Source of the DNA: Todiramphus chloris collaris
Taxonomy: Eukaryota > Chordata > Aves > Coraciiformes > Alcedinidae
Assembly (NCBI GenBank): GCA_025345505.1
Contig: JANVCC010000120.1
Span: forward strand, 62,001 to 126,000
Reading direction: 5' to 3'
Length of the DNA stretch: 64,000 bases
Shown here: in pieces, positions 43,366-56,709 of the stretch
How the letters are laid out: each line of letters opens with the position of its first letter
How positions within the stretch are numbered: the first letter of the stretch is position 1
The notes under the pieces: model-generated
Seen by the model: only the letters and a program-made list of their open reading frames with translations
Told to the model about the DNA's origin: nothing
The model's database searches: none
Program-made: the position numbers and the translations under genes

Positions 43366-44738
43366 GGCGGTACTGTCTGCAGGAGCTGCAGGGCTTCCCC
43401 TGGCCGCGGGCCGGGCTGCAGCTCGACACGCACGGCACCGGCGAGCACGGCCAAGCAGCCCCCTCCCTGTCACCGCAGGGGCCGGCTGCCCTGGCCTGCC
43501 CGGACACAAAGGAGGCTGCGTGGCGAAGCAGCGAGCCGCTGGCCCCTCAGGATGGGGCCAGCCATTCTGGGGAAAGCCGCTGGCTCGCCGCAAGGGGCCA
43601 GCATCTCTGTTCCCTCGGGAGAAGTGAGCACTGAGGCGCTTCCTCTGTACAGCAAAGACATTTACACCTTTGGAATTACCCGAGTGCTTGATGTGCAGCC
43701 TCCTGGCATCATCAAGCCCCCTGAAAAGCCTGTTATATTTATATGCTAAAATTACAAATACTTCTTCAGTGATGGCAATATTTACACATACACTCTATTT
43801 TACAGCTGTTCAAAAAAGTGTGCAATTTGAGTAAAAACACATTGTGTTTCCTGAAGTCACTGCTATAAGTTTAATAATACAATCAGCTCCTATTGCACTC
43901 ATGATTAGAGGGCATGGCCCCTTTCAATTTTAAAGAGGGTTTTGTTTCTCAGATTTAATCTCAGCTGTGGTTAAAACGACCCAGTGTACAGTTACTGAGT
44001 GACATCTGTGTTCATTATTCACAAGCAAGTGAGACTGAGTCTAGAGCAAAAGTTCAAGGTACGTGCTGTAAAATATTGAACAAATGACTGAGGCAGCTGG
44101 AGAAAGGAGCAATGTCACCTGTGAGAAGCACCTGAGGAGAGCAGACAGTACCAGACTGCATTGCTGGGTCAGTAGCTGGGGCTCCCGCTGCGTGCTGCGA
44201 GCTGGCTGAGCAGCAGGGTGAAGCCCTCCAGTTGTCCGTGGCTAACAAAAAATCCTGGTCCTGGCTGACAGAAGGGGAAAAGCAACAGCTGCTGCTGGTG
44301 GCGGTTCCTCCCTTGCACGTTAGACATGGGGCTGTGTTACTGGGGCGAGCAGTGAGGTTGAAAGGCCAATGGGTAAGGTGGCGTTCCGTGGGTAGGTAGA
44401 GGGCAGCCTGTGTTAAGCTGGCACGTTGTGCCACAGAGGTGCAGCGCTTTCCTGGCTAGGACTGAAACCAGTCCCCTTAGAAGGAGCTTTAGGAAGCACC
44501 ATGCTAAGCTGGATCCACACCAAGACCGTGAGACGGAGAGGTGGCTGTTCATGGGCACCCAAGTGTCCTGTGGGCTGTGGCCTGCTGTTCCCCAGCAGAA
44601 CAGGGCTCGTCGCTGAAAGGAAAGGCATCCAGGCACTGCGCAAAGTGATCCTCGTCCTCTTCAGGCTCTATGTACTGGCTGGGTGTAAAACTAAGCTCCA
44701 AGTCCTGCACAGCAGTGATACGGCGCTGGGGGAGGCCC

Positions 44739-45503
44739 TGTCCTGGTTTGAGCTAGAACAGAACTGACTCTGTTCGGTGATCTGCAGCTCAGTCTCTTCG
44801 CAGTAACTGCACCCTCTGAAGTCAGGGCAGGTTTGCAGACAGTGTCTGCTGCTGGTAGCGCTGACGCTCCATGGTTATAGCCAAGGAGCGGGGGGGCGGT
44901 GCGGAAATGCTCGTGGTTATCCTGGCTCCTGTGCAGCCCAAGGTCACTGTTCAACTCAGGCACCACACTGGGGGTGCAGAAAGTAAAAGGCCACACACAT
45001 GAGGAGAAGCAGCCAGGACAGGGGACCCTGAACTGACCAGCGAGGGATCCCAGCCCACATCCGTCATATCCAGTGTAAAGCTGAGGGATCAGAGGGGTCA
45101 GTGCTCTTCTTCAACGGACAGCATCTGAGAAGGACTCCATCTGTTCTGCTTTCAATCCCAATCCGTGTGCTCCTGAATCCAGTTCCCAAATCCAGCTCCT
45201 GAATCCAGCTCCTGCCTGCCACTGAGTCCAGACTGGGACTTAACCCAGTGCCTGCTCCAAGCATCAGTGGTGACAGTGACGTAATTTCCACCAGGGTGGT
45301 TGGGTTTGATACTGGTTTTGTATGTATTTGTATATATTCCCTATTATTACTATTTTCATTAAAGCTGTTTTCATTTTCTTTTCTAATCCATAAGGCTCTC
45401 TCCCTTTTCCCTTTCTCTTCCCCTGCTGGGAAGGGACAGGGATTAATAAAGAGCATCTGTCATTCATCTGTCATTCATCTTGTGGCCAGCCCAGCCCCTA
45501 ACA
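44739..45503 (+). mobile_element. Solo LTR of an avian ERVL-like retrovirus
   Basis: It begins TGTCCTGGTTTGAG and ends near CCCCTAACA. It contains an AATAAA at 45,446-45,451 close to its 3' end and a small duplication of TCATTCATCTG. It aligns with the LTR at 7,555-8,324. It lies antisense to LUZP1, inside the inferred 3' UTR. No internal viral sequence is attached, and I see no clear target duplication. Confidence 0.8.
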
Positions 45504-48500
45504 CTTAATACCCTCTAAATATCCTGCTTCTCTCTGCGACTGAACAGCAATGCCAAGCAGTTCTTCAACGGTGACACTGAGTGTGTACTATGTGGCTGGA
45601 GAGCTGCTTAGCAGCAGGTTCAGAAATGGAGGAAAATAATTAGAGTGATTTCTGAAGAGCCAGGTACATGCCAAGGCACCTCCCAGATAGGAACTCCCAG
45701 GTGAAGCAAGCAGGTACTGCAGGAGGCATTTGGGTCACTCACTGTGGAGCAGCCGCCCGGGCTCAGGGGGTTCCTGCTGCTATCCCATGCAACGCACAGA
45801 AAAGGACCTAGGGCAGCATATTTAGTTTTGAAGGGAAATACTTTCTTTCACATGAAAATAAGGGGCAAAGAGTCAGAATGTAGCACCCTGAGGCTGGCAG
45901 AGGATAGCAAGCAAGCCAGGCCCGTGAGAGCACTGCTGAGATCTGGCACTTCTGGTCAGGCTGCAGTTTTGTTTATCAGTCACAGAAAGGCTGCAAGGTT
46001 GCGTGACAAAGCAAAGGAGGCTGATGCCACTCAAGCACTTGAGCTCAGTAATATCTTTTTCTGTGTGGTGGTGACCCCACCATACAATTAACCTCTGAGC
46101 AAAGCAGGATGCTCAGGGGGCACACTGCAATTTTAGACTTGTAAAACAAAATCCATTGTGGTTTCAAACTGCAAAACCTGCACTAATTTTCAATACTTCC
46201 TGATAAACATGGGGGGGGGATTTCAGAAATCTGATTTTAACTTCAGCATTTCATTTCTTTTCACTTTCAGTTTCTAGTTCGAGTTTAAAATTTTCCCATG
46301 ATGATAAATGATGAATTTATCCCGCTGCCTGCTAGCACTGCACCGATATGAAATGGTAACAGCAGCTGATAGATTTTCTTTTAATATAATTTAAAGGTTA
46401 TTAGGGCTGCCATTTAGTACTAATTTAAAAGTACTATCTTTTTGTCTTGTTATGCAACTTGACACTTGTCATGAAATACGTAAGAATAAAATGAAGGGTT
46501 AAAACCACAAATTTGTGATACTATCTAAAAACTGCAAAAGGAGACACTGCCTCGTTAGCCACACTGGAGCACATCTTAGGGTCCAATCCTGCTGTCTCCA
46601 CCCTGGTTTTGGAAGGAACAAGGACATTCTGTTTGTCGTGAGGAAAAGCACTTGTTTCTTTTTCTCTTAGAGCTCAAACAATGAGAATGAGCAGCAGAGT
46701 TGCTGTCTGCAGAGCTTCAGGTAAAAAGGCAACCCAGTCCTCGTCAGGAGGAAGCTTCACTGCTGTGTGAACTGCTGCTGGTTTGGCTCAGGGGGTGACT
46801 TCTTGGTGCAAGATCTCAGCTGGTCATGAAAAGCTTGTTACAGAGACTGACAGAAGCAGGGAAAAAATGGCTTCTAAACAGCACCTTCTGCTCCCCTTTC
46901 CTCTTAATGTGCAGGACAACCAGTGGGGAATAGTTTCCTCCTGCCTAGAAACAGAGGGTGCTGAGAACACAGGGACTAAGGTGACCACAAGCCAGGCCAA
47001 CAAGGGTGCATTAGGTGTATCACTCTCCTTAGGCACTGAAAGCTTTCAGTTTTGAGCCATGTAGGACAGCTGTCATGGGCTTGTGGACTGTGGTCACAGG
47101 GACACTTGGGGGATCCTGTCTTGTCTAAATGCAAGTGATTCAGAAGTTCTCTGTGGTCCAGGGAGTACCATTGTTCAGAGTGGCTGCGCAGTCTGAGTTT
47201 CCAACTGGAGACAGACCTGTTGGCCTGTGGTTAACTGCAGGTTACGGAGATGAGAAGTGGGAGTCCCCCGAGCAAAGTCTCTGCAGCTGCCTCTTCAGCA
47301 ATGAAGAAAATGAGTTCACCAGTAAAGCTCCTGTACCTTGCAAATTGCAATAGAAAACTGGTTTCAGGCTAGCTGAAGCCTCTGGAGAGGTTACAAACAG
47401 GTGATGCCCATGAGCTCAGTATTGTCCTGCCTCTTGCTCTGCTGTGCAGTGTGTTTGTTGGGTGGACGAGGACACAACTCATCTTCGAGATGTCCGGCAG
47501 GCATGGGAAGCGCCCTGTAAGAGAAAACCCTGCAGCATCACAGCCTGGCAAGGACCCGCAGCTGCCTCTGGCAGCATTTCTGCTCCAGTTAAGAGCATTG
47601 TGAGTGCCTGTAGGCAGCCATCCCAACTCCTGCCAGGACTTGCCCAAAGCCAGGCCCCCAGAGGCTGGGCCCATCGTCTGGTTTTTGTGCTGCAGCACAC
47701 CCTGCACCCACCCCCACACCCGGCATGTGGATGTTGCAAGTGAAATGCACAACACAGAGGAGATGGAGCTGATGTAATGTCAGAGCACAGCTCCATACGC
47801 AAGGTGTATGGTACAGATCAGTGGAGGTCTGGGCTAGACACAAGACCCCAGTGATGGGGTGTGTGTTACAGGGACTTTACCCGAGTTTTCATTTGCAGTT
47901 GACTCAGCCTGTGCATACAAAGGAAGCACCACACAGCCTCGGGCACAGGAGTCTGCAGCTGGCCAGACAAATGTCACTGGGGGTAACCAGAGAGCATTGC
48001 TGTAGCATCCCTCTCACAGCTACCAACAAGGTCAGTGGCAGTTCTCTACTCTCTATTCTCTAACACTACCCATCACTAAATGCCAGCTGGGACCATGTCC
48101 CTCTGGGCTCTTAAACTTCGTGCATGTTCACCAAGAGGTATAACTGTGTAGGGCTCAGCTGCCTCACTGCAGTTCTGCTGCTCTCACATCAAGACTCCTG
48201 CACACATCCAGTACGATACACTGACCATACATCTGAGGTCTTAAGATATTTCCTGCTGTGGGTGATCCATAAATGGCAAGATGCATTTTTCTCTGGGCAG
48301 TTGCACAGGCAAAGAGGGAATGACAGGAGAAAGTCTTTTGTACAGACATAAGCATGGCTGTGCACCTTGGAATTAGTCTGCCTAGACTCCTGTCTCCTCT
48401 CAAAGGAGCTCCCTGTAAAGAGGCTGGAATACACTTTATAAAAATATTTCAGGCAATAAATGATAATAACGGGGGCCATCTTCCACTGTGTGTGTCCAGA

Positions 48501-48862
48501 AAGGTGTGTTTTAGGAGGCAAAGCCGCACGTGTGTCGCAGCACACAAGCACCCTATGTACTACAGCAGCCAGCTGAAGCAGGTAAGTCAGAGGCGCTGAT
48601 TTTGTCTCTCCAAATGTGTTTTTTCCCATTCCTGACTGTCCAATGTGTGCTAGAGGATCACAAGCTGCAGTGACTCTTACTCCCTGCAGAATGTTTTTAG
48701 CCATAAAGCTATCTGAAACAAGTTTAGAACAGAAAAATAAGGTAGTGCTGGTATAGGACATGAGCAGAGTGATTTACCAAGGCAATACCATAGACACTCC
48801 ACCTCTGGGCAGACTGGATTTCTCCTGAAAGGTTTACATTCACTTTGGACAAGTTCTCTAAG

Positions 48863-49108
48863 TTACGTTATTGGGAGGTCAGTGCAGTTATTGCCTTCTG
48901 GCCTAGTAACTCTCTTTCCTAGATGCTCCTTGGACTCGCGTACCTGCTCCTCCGCTTGGAGAGCCAGTGGTGCGTGGGGGCTGGATTCGGGGTCCTGCAG
49001 CTCCACCTTGGTGGCCGGCCTTTTCCCCACTGTGTCAGCCTGTGAGAGGTACTCAGAAGAGCCATACTGTTTCCTTCTGGAGCTGGGCACAAAATCTTTG
49101 CTTTCATC
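48863..49108 (-). CDS. LUZP1: LUZP1 last coding exon (81 residues), inferred
   Basis: On the - strand a strong acceptor, tcttttcctttgcacag, is followed by GAT GAA AGC AAA GAT TTT. This gives an open frame of 81 residues: DESKDFVPSSRRKQYGSSEY and onward to CTDLPIT and TAA. The large exon ends in phase 0 at a GTAAGT donor, and this frame starts in phase 0, so the two join without a shift. The Ser-rich, charged composition (RRKQYGSSEY, QAEEQVRESKEHLGKR) matches the rest of LUZP1. An internal CAG|GTACGC could be used as a donor instead. Confidence 0.75.
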   Translation of the reverse strand, partial: DESKDFVPSSRRKQYGSSEYLSQADTVGKRPATKVELQDPESSPHAPLALQAEEQVRESKEHLGKRVTRPEGNNCTDLPIT

Positions 49109-52100
49109 CTGTGCAAAGGAAAAGAAAGAGGGTTGGGACTCAGGGACTAAGAAGGGGTCTGGAACAGCACTGGGTTCCTGGTCCTGAGTTTGCAGTGCGA
49201 GGTGTTGGCTTGAGTCCCGTTGGCAAGGAGGGCCTCAGGACACCAGGTCAGCTCTGGCTTGTCCTCACTTCAGTGCTATTTTATAAAGTGGGTGTTTTGG
49301 AAAAAAAAAATCCCATAATTTTAACCCAGGTTATGAGTGCAGAGTCTTCTGTTCACCTGTGCACAAAGCTGTGCTCAGCCTGTGCAGCTTGCTGGGCCCA
49401 GAGCACCTGTGGCAGCAGAAAATCCCACAGTTCAGCGACTGAAACAGTTTCCCAAGTGGGGAGGGTGGCAGCAACTTGAATCTCCCACTTTCTTGGCAAC
49501 AAGGATGTGATGAGGGACTGCCCTACACTGTTCTTCCTGATACAGGCACCTAAATGGCACTTTGAAGCTCAGTAATGTTTTCCTGAATGTCTGCAGAGAC
49601 ATTCTGGGCTTGTGCTCCAGGGCTCGCGCACCTACCGTCTGCCCTGGGGGTGCCTGAGGCCCCTTCTACTGAGGCTGCTCCTGCTCTGGGTCACAGGGGG
49701 TGAGGAGTCCATGCCACCCTCCAGCTCCCTGGGAAGATGGTAATGCTTTTGCTGTTGCCGTCACTGGCTGGAAAACTTTCCTATCCGCAGGTTCCAGCGC
49801 ACTGGAAGGCACCATTGTGTCAACACCAAACAAAGCAAATCATTGCAATGGTGAACTTGCAACTGCAAGAACTGAACCAGCTACTTGGCAGAGCAATGTG
49901 CTGCACTCCTGAAGGCTTCACCAGCTCTGCTCACCTGGGCATGGCACTGCGTTTACTGGAACACACAGTGCAGGGACCTGTGAAGGGGCTGTGGGCGCTG
50001 GTGGAACAGATTTGGTCCCTACCCTGTGGAAAAACGGGGCGGGGGGGAAAGGCAGCAGACCCCACGCCTGGCAGAAAAGCACCTCTGAGACAGACACCAG
50101 GGTTTGATGGGTTCTCAGAAAGAAGCTGTTACTTTGGTGGGTCTGGACGGGGAAACATCTGTCCTGAGCTGGCTCTGCTGTGGATGACATCCAACAAACA
50201 CTTCACCTGACCTCCCTCTTGTGATCCAAGCCCTGCGACAGGAGTGAGACGTGAGCAGCAGCAGCAGCTGCTGTGAATAAGCAGTGAATAAGTGAGTAAC
50301 TCATATGATATGTGGATAAGTGCATAATCACAACACAGGGACAGGTCGCACAGGGACCTCCAACCAGCCGCGGGCCAGAGATAACCACGGTGGGCCAGGC
50401 AGCTCATAAAAGTGAACTGATCATTTTAATGTAATGCATGTCAGTGGCCTGGATGGATCTGGACAGCTTAGAAGGGCTAGGTACTTCTGCATTTCTGATA
50501 CAGTAGCTGTCTTTAGAAATGAAGCCACTGGGTGAGTATATAGGAGCTACATCCCCTTGAGTATCTGACAGTGTCAGTCCCTCTCTGCTGTCAGGCAGCA
50601 TGAATTTATGACTATCAACCCAGCTACACTACTCTCAAAGACTTCCACAGGCCAAGAGTTGAGCCAGGGCTACCAGGCTGGCCGTGTGCTGGCACCTCCT
50701 GGTACTGCACCAGAGCCCGGGCAGTGTGGACCTCAGCGTGCTCCACGGCAGCCCAAGGGACAAGTGGCTAGTCACTGACAAGCACCTGGGAAGCTGCTCT
50801 GAACAGACTGTCCCCCAGGATTTGCACAAGACAGGATGGAACCCTCGGACAATATTACTCCTGATGGTCCAAAGGAAAATGAGAACACTCCTGGGCCGTT
50901 GCTGGCTGCTTAAGCAGAACCTTATGTGGAATCAGCATGGGTGAAATGATGATGAAAGCACTTCAAATTAGTCCCTAAAGCAGAGGAGAAAAGGGGTGAG
51001 AGGCAGCACATCCCTGGATTACTGTCAAGGAGACCCTTCCACCGGACATGCCCACCATAAGCAGCTTTGCTTGAAGAAGAGCTTACCTTTAGGTTTATGC
51101 AGCACACAGCCCAGCTTCAGTTGTATTCATGTCACAGGCACAAGAAAAGCAAATTAATGGCATTCATCTTGCATTGCTGCCTGCCCGGGCCTTTGGACTA
51201 CTGTGGACATGGTAATTTTCAGCAGTCAAGCATCACAGCAGAGAAGTACCGACTTCATTCCCGAAGCACAACAGGACTGGTGGAGGTCCCCCGTGGTGCC
51301 TGCGAGAGGCTGGCTGCAAGCGCTAGATGGGGCTGCTCCGCAGGCTGCAGCGCAGCACCCCTGCTCCCCGGGGCTCCCCGGGCAGTGCCCCGAGGAGATG
51401 GTTCCTCTGTAGCACGAGTATTGCCAAGAGCTGCTGCTACCCCTGTAGCTCCACTAGGGAGAGGAAGATGCATTTGGCAAAACCAGCTCCCGCCCTGTGT
51501 CTCCCAAACAGGATTCTTACGGCGATGGCAGACTGGAGAGTGGCGCTGTGAAGAGGTGACAGTGATGTCTTCACAGGAAAACTGAATGTGCAAGGTCAGC
51601 ACAGATCAGTGCCAAAGAGAAATAGCTCCATCTTTAAGTGAAACACAAATCCCAGCAGAAGCAGACTGCTTCTGACATGAGGCATATTATAAGCCTGAAA
51701 ATGCCCTTCAAAGGCAGATACCTGGTGGATGGGTTTTTTCCCAAGGGCATATACAATAATTTGAGCTGCCAAAACACATATAAACTGGTGTATCTGTATC
51801 TGCAGCCTTACAGGGTAACTTCATGCTCCTCATTTACAAGCCTAAAATGTACTTAATTTATGACAAAAAAGGAAAAAAAACCAGATTTGTGACTATGTGG
51901 TGTCAGGATGGTTTCATTTCAAAGTATGACACAGAGAGATACCTCACTCAGTACTCAACAACCCTGGGTGAACTAACCGTGTGGTCACTTCCCCGACTGT
52001 CACTGTGAACATGGCCATGGCTGAAAGCCAGCCAATTCACCAGGGATGGCCAGGATGAGCCTGCACAGGCCATGGTGCTGTCAGGTACAGTTCAGCTGCT

Positions 52101-55100
52101 CTGTAGGCACTCAAAGCTACCAACTTTGATCTGACAGGGGCCTTGAGATGACAGAACCCAGCCCTGGGTGGGCTGTCATGGGGAAGAAATCTGTGCGTGC
52201 CCACTCCCACTCTCTGCGAGTGCCCACTCCTCAGGGCTCCAGGACTGACCACACATGAGCCCAGCTGCAAGAAAGACCTCTTCAGCCTTAAGACTCAAGG
52301 TTGTGGGTGTCGTGAATTCAAACTCCTGGGATAAAGGGAGGCCCAGAGATGGATCTCTTGTTTCCCACACACATAAGCTGCTGTTATGCACAAGAACAAT
52401 CTCAGTCATGTCCCTTCTGCCTGGATTCACGCAAGAGAAGTACAGCCTGCCTGTGACCCTGGCCAGGGAGGCGATGTATTCTCAGCGTCCAAACGGAGCT
52501 GGAAGGCCAACACTTTGTGGCACAAGGCAATAGACTCTGCAAAGCAAAGCAAGGGTGCAAATTCTTTTGTGCTCCTCATTGCCAGAGAAAGAGAAAAAAA
52601 GTTTTGTACATATAAAACTCCTTTCATTTCTTCACTTCAACTTTGACAATGCCAGAATAATTTGGTTATGAATCTGTCCCCTCTGCCACCAGCCCTGTCA
52701 GATTACTGAGCTGGGCTCCTCCTGGAGATGGGCGATAGCAGCAGCTGCTCAGAGCAGCTCTAAGGGAAGAGCAGAGGCAGGAGCCACAGCATGTGCTTTA
52801 ACGGACTGGAGGGGCACGTGTGTGCCAGTGAGCTCGCCTGAAATACACTGGAGCCTGCAGCACCACTGGCAAGTTCAGCTCACTAGACTGACTGTCCACC
52901 TGTCAACTGTGCTTTGAGGAACTCCCCTCCTCACCGTGGTACCACCAGCCAATGAAACAGGAGAGCACAGCCACCCCCATGGCTCTCGCTGCTTTTCGGG
53001 TGGCACATTGCCACAGACCAAGGACGAGCAGCCTGTGTAACGAGCCACCACTCATCCCTTTAGAAGATGCCTGGGAAGCATTTCCAGACCAGAGTCTGGT
53101 TTCACACAGGGAAACTGTGCAGCTCTTACCACAAGGAGCTATAGCTCTACAGCTGCCGTTAGAGTGCTGCCCGAGGCACAGTCCTCTGCTCATTTCCATC
53201 ACTTTGTCCTTACTACTACAAGTTGACGTTGCCATGCAAAGCTGCTCTGAAAACCATACTATGTCCTACATAAACAGTGATCTTCTCTGATCTTGGGAAG
53301 ACCAAATGCTACTATATAGTTATTCATATGGCATTATGAGACCAAAGCTGACGGATCTCATTCCAAGAAGTCTAAATCAGGTACTTCACATACGAGATGC
53401 TCCACTGAAGACAGCAGGAGCTGGGACAGTGCAGTGCTTCAGGAAATAAGCTGCAAGAGTTTCCAATCAGACACCCTACAACTAACAGTCATCTTGGAAA
53501 ACCTCATCCACTGAAAGAGGAGAGATACTCAGGATACATGGGATACTTACAGGTAGTGTGGTCCGGTGACAAACAGAAGCCGCTGTAAGATCACTTCCAT
53601 AGCTCCTACGTGTTTGCAGTTCAGATGCACTTAAGTTACTTTTGGTCCTTCGTGATCCCAGTTCAGGAGCACTCCAGGAATTAGCTGTGGCACTGCTGAT
53701 TGATGAGGTCTGGTCTAGGGAGTTTGTTCTTGCACTGTTCCCTTCCGTTTCTGAGAGGTCCACTGAGGACCTACACACGTTTGTAGTACTAGAAGCTGCA
53801 CTTTTCTCCACTTTGGTTTGAGAGTCCTCTAGGGAATGTAAGCCTTGTCTTGTTCTCCAGGAACTTCTCACAGTGACATGTTTTGTTTCAGATGACCCTG
53901 TATCTGAAAAGCCATGGCTCTTCCACCTGATTGTCTCTGAAGGCAGCTCACTGCTCCTCTCCGTGAGTTCAGAAGTTTTTATCATAATGCTGCTTCTGGA
54001 GACCACTGTTTCTCCTTTGCTTTTTGGCACCACCTCTTCAATTCTGTCAGTATTAGACAGTTTCAGAGCACTTTTATTAATTGATATCTCAAAGGGTGTG
54101 GGGACATTGTTTGTTATTGGTGAAGGCTCATTTGGAGCAACTCTGATGTTGCTGGTGGTAACGTGCCTTTCCTTTGCCACTATATCTGCACTGGTCCTTG
54201 CAGGTGTTGGCTCAGAAGGGAAGATTGTGATGCTGCTTGTAATTTTATTTGTTACTGTTTTAAAAACAGACTTCTGTTTTTCTGACTCTGCCTCAGGAAC
54301 AGTCTCTCCCATGACTGCCTTCATATCCCTTTCAACAATTGCAGGTTTAATGACTGCTTTTGATCTCAGAGCTTCTCTTGGGCTGAACGACCTTCTGGAT
54401 TTAAGTCCTGCAGTGCTGGCATCTAACGGTTTTATACTCTTGGTGGAGTCCTGTTCATTTACAGTGCTTTTGTCATTTTCAAAAAGTGATGTTCTAAAAA
54501 CTCCCCTGGAATTGGAGAACTGCTTGGAACTGACTTTCTTTCTAGTCTCAAAATCTGACTGAGAGGTTGGTTTTTTGCCTCTTCCTGATTCTTCATCTGA
54601 ATTCAGTTTTTCCTGGTTACTCTGGATGGTTTTAGAGTCCACTTTTAAGCCAGAATTTACATGATCCATCGCTGAAGTTGAGCACTGTTCCATGTCTTCT
54701 TTATCAAGACCTGTGAGAATCTCCAGGATGTCTTCCTGACTCCTAGAGTGATGGGAACGCTTTGTTAGCATCGAAGGCTTCGCACTTTCAAGTGATGTAT
54801 CTACGAATTCTTTGTCCTGGGAGATTATTGCTCGTTTAGCCCTCCCCTCTGAGGGCTGTCTCTGTGATGCAGCAGGAGCATTTACTGCTTCTGCTTTAGA
54901 GCCAGTGGAGTCCGACGCTGTCACATGGGAGGAGAGTTGGTACCTGTACACCAAAGCTGTGCTGTTGGAAGAGGTGTGATTGCCCCTGGTGAACACCATG
55001 TCCCCCGAGCAGTCACTGCCTTCCACCTGACTTGTTTTCAGCTTCTCAGCCAAAGAAGCCACTGATTCTCCTCTGCTTGACTTTTCATCCCGTGCATCGG

Positions 55101-56709
55101 TGCTGGTTTGGCAGTTGCCACGGAGCACCTGAGATGCCTTTTCAGCCCTGGATCTCAGGCCTGTGTCACCAACAGGTTTGGAAGATGCTTTCCAAGATTT
55201 CTGCTCATGTGCAGCAGGAGGATATCGACTGAGGACAGATGGCTGCTCTTTTGATCTCTTCCCCTCGTTGTGCGTGACACAGCCTTCCTTCTGACCAGAA
55301 GAAAAAGTGGAAACTACAGATTTCTCATCCGTTTTTTTCGTATCTGTCACAGCGGTGTCTGAAAGGGCAGATGTGCCAGATGCTTTTCCTGCTTTTCTGT
55401 TCATTAAGCCTGGACTGGGCACCTGCTTAGCACCGTGGCTGTAGCCGTCACTGCTGATAGAGAAATCTCTGTTCCTTGCTCTTTCCCGGCGCTGCTGCGG
55501 TGAAAGCTCCCTTGGCTTGTGCTTGGCAGCTGTCAGATCAGCTGTGACACCTCTGTATTTAGGCCTGTCATGTTTTCCCCTGCTAGAAACGCTTGTATCT
55601 TCATTTTCAACTTCTCCATTCTCCAGATCTTTCTGTTTCTTTATTTGCATTTTTATCTCTTCTAGCTGACCCGCTAAAAGTTTGTTCTTATTCTGTTCAC
55701 TCAAGTAACTGTCTTGCAGGTCACTGTTTTTGGCTCTCATTGTTTTAAGTTCTTCTTCTAAAGATTCAAACCGTTTGATCTGAGTTTTAAGTTTCTCGAT
55801 TTCTTGGGTGAGATCTTTCACTTTGTTATCTTCCTGATTTTTATTCTTTTGGTTTTCTGATTTATTCCTGGTTTCATTTTCTACATGTTTCAGGTAATCC
55901 ACACTTCCCTTCCTCCTGGTCTCCTTAGAGGGCAATGCAGAAGTCAGGTCATCTTCAATTCTCAAATCATTTCTGTCCAGAAGATTATTTGATGACCTTT
56001 CCAGCAAGTTGGATGCATTTCTAGTTTGATCTGCCCTATTTAGTTTATTGTTTTGTTCTAGTTTCTGTGTTAGCTCCTGGATTATTTTTTCATTCTGCTT
56101 TTCTCTTTCATTAAAATGCTTTCTTTCAGTGATAAAGCTCAGTGCTAAGGATTTCAGTTTTTCTAACTCGCTTGTTAAGCTCTGTTCAGTTTTGTCCAGC
56201 CTGTCCTCAGATGCCTCCAGTTCCTTCACTTTCACTCTAAGTATTTCTAATTCTGTTGATATCTTTTTGGTCAAGTTCTTTTCTTCATTGAGGCTAAGAC
56301 ACAGCTGCGTACAGTCGTTCTTGCTCCTGCCAAAGGCCTCCTCCAGCTTCTCCAGCTCTGCCATTCTTCTTTGAAGGTGTTCAATTTCTGACTTCAGCTC
56401 TCGGGTGAGGCTCTCTTCCTCTTCAAGTTTTTCTTTCATTAACCGGCAAAGCTCTTCAGCTTTCCTAATTTCTTCATCCTTGCCTTCGATCTTCAGCACT
56501 CTCTTCCGCAGGGCTTCAATGTCAGACAGCATGCTGGAGTTGCTGCCTTCTGCCTGGATAACTTTGTCCTGGAGGTCAAGCAGCTCATCCTCTGCTTTCT
56601 GTAGATTTTTGGTTGCTTCCTCCAGTTCATCAAGGCGGCGACTAAGACTCTGCAGTTTGAATCGTAGGTGCCGATTTGATGTTTCCTTGTACCCTGTAAA
56701 TTCTGCCAT
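48863..56709 (-). CDS. LUZP1: Leucine zipper protein 1 (two coding exons plus intron)
   Basis: LUZP1 is a coiled-coil protein reported to bind actin filaments and centrosomes, to affect ciliogenesis and to regulate actomyosin. The main exon (56,709-53,551) gives 1,053 residues and the last exon (49,108-48,863) adds 81, making about 1,134; the main human isoform is about 1,076. The N-terminus is a long coiled coil (about residues 10-225 and 295-365, rich in Leu, Glu and Lys with heptad spacing). The remainder is Ser/Thr-rich, charged and probably disordered. The start ATG sits in a good context (AAACATGG). LUZP1 is the conserved neighbour of KDM1A in vertebrates. The family call is strong; the join to the last exon is inferred from splice sites and phase. 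Confidence 0.92.
49109..53550 (-). other. LUZP1 last intron
   Basis: This stretch of 4.4 kb lies between the large exon donor (GTAAGT at 53,550-53,545) and the acceptor at 49,110-49,109. I recognise no repeat family or other gene. The - strand bases 53,550-53,482 stay open and would code for an alternative 22-residue tail if not spliced. Confidence 0.65.
53551..56709 (-). CDS. LUZP1: LUZP1 large coding exon (1,053 residues)
   Basis: A single open frame starts MAEFTGYKETSNRHLRFKLQ. The coiled coil follows from about residue 10, for example RRLDELEEATKNLQKAEDEL, with a second segment KVKDLTQEIEKLKTQIKRF near 300. The later part is Ser/Thr-rich, with basic patches (RRERARNRD, RKGSVDYL) and a short conserved-looking acidic helix QEDILEILTGLDKEDMEQ near residue 665. 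The exon ends CHRTTLP before the donor CCT|GTAAGT. If the donor is ignored, the frame continues 22 residues to a stop at 53,482-53,484. Open frames on the opposite strand here are shadows of this exon. Confidence 0.95.

Larger units (their letters stand above)
42480..48862 (-). other. LUZP1: Probable LUZP1 3' UTR
   Basis: On the - strand after the LUZP1 stop the first AATAAA signals I find are at 42,892-42,887 and 42,500-42,495. The latter is followed by a GT-rich element (tgtttgtgatgtggtgtttg), typical of a cleavage site. This gives a UTR of about 6.4 kb including an inserted LTR, close to the very long UTR known for human LUZP1. The stretch 43,740-44,040 is AT-rich and UTR-like. It is an inference until transcripts are mapped. 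Confidence 0.5.

Noticed and set aside
43166..43634. Several open frames crossing the N gap
   Set aside because: They are translations of the CCCTTT repeat joined through unknown bases.
53873..54562. 229-residue open frame opposite LUZP1
   Set aside because: It is the antisense shadow of the LUZP1 coding exon; its composition is the complement of a Ser-rich frame.
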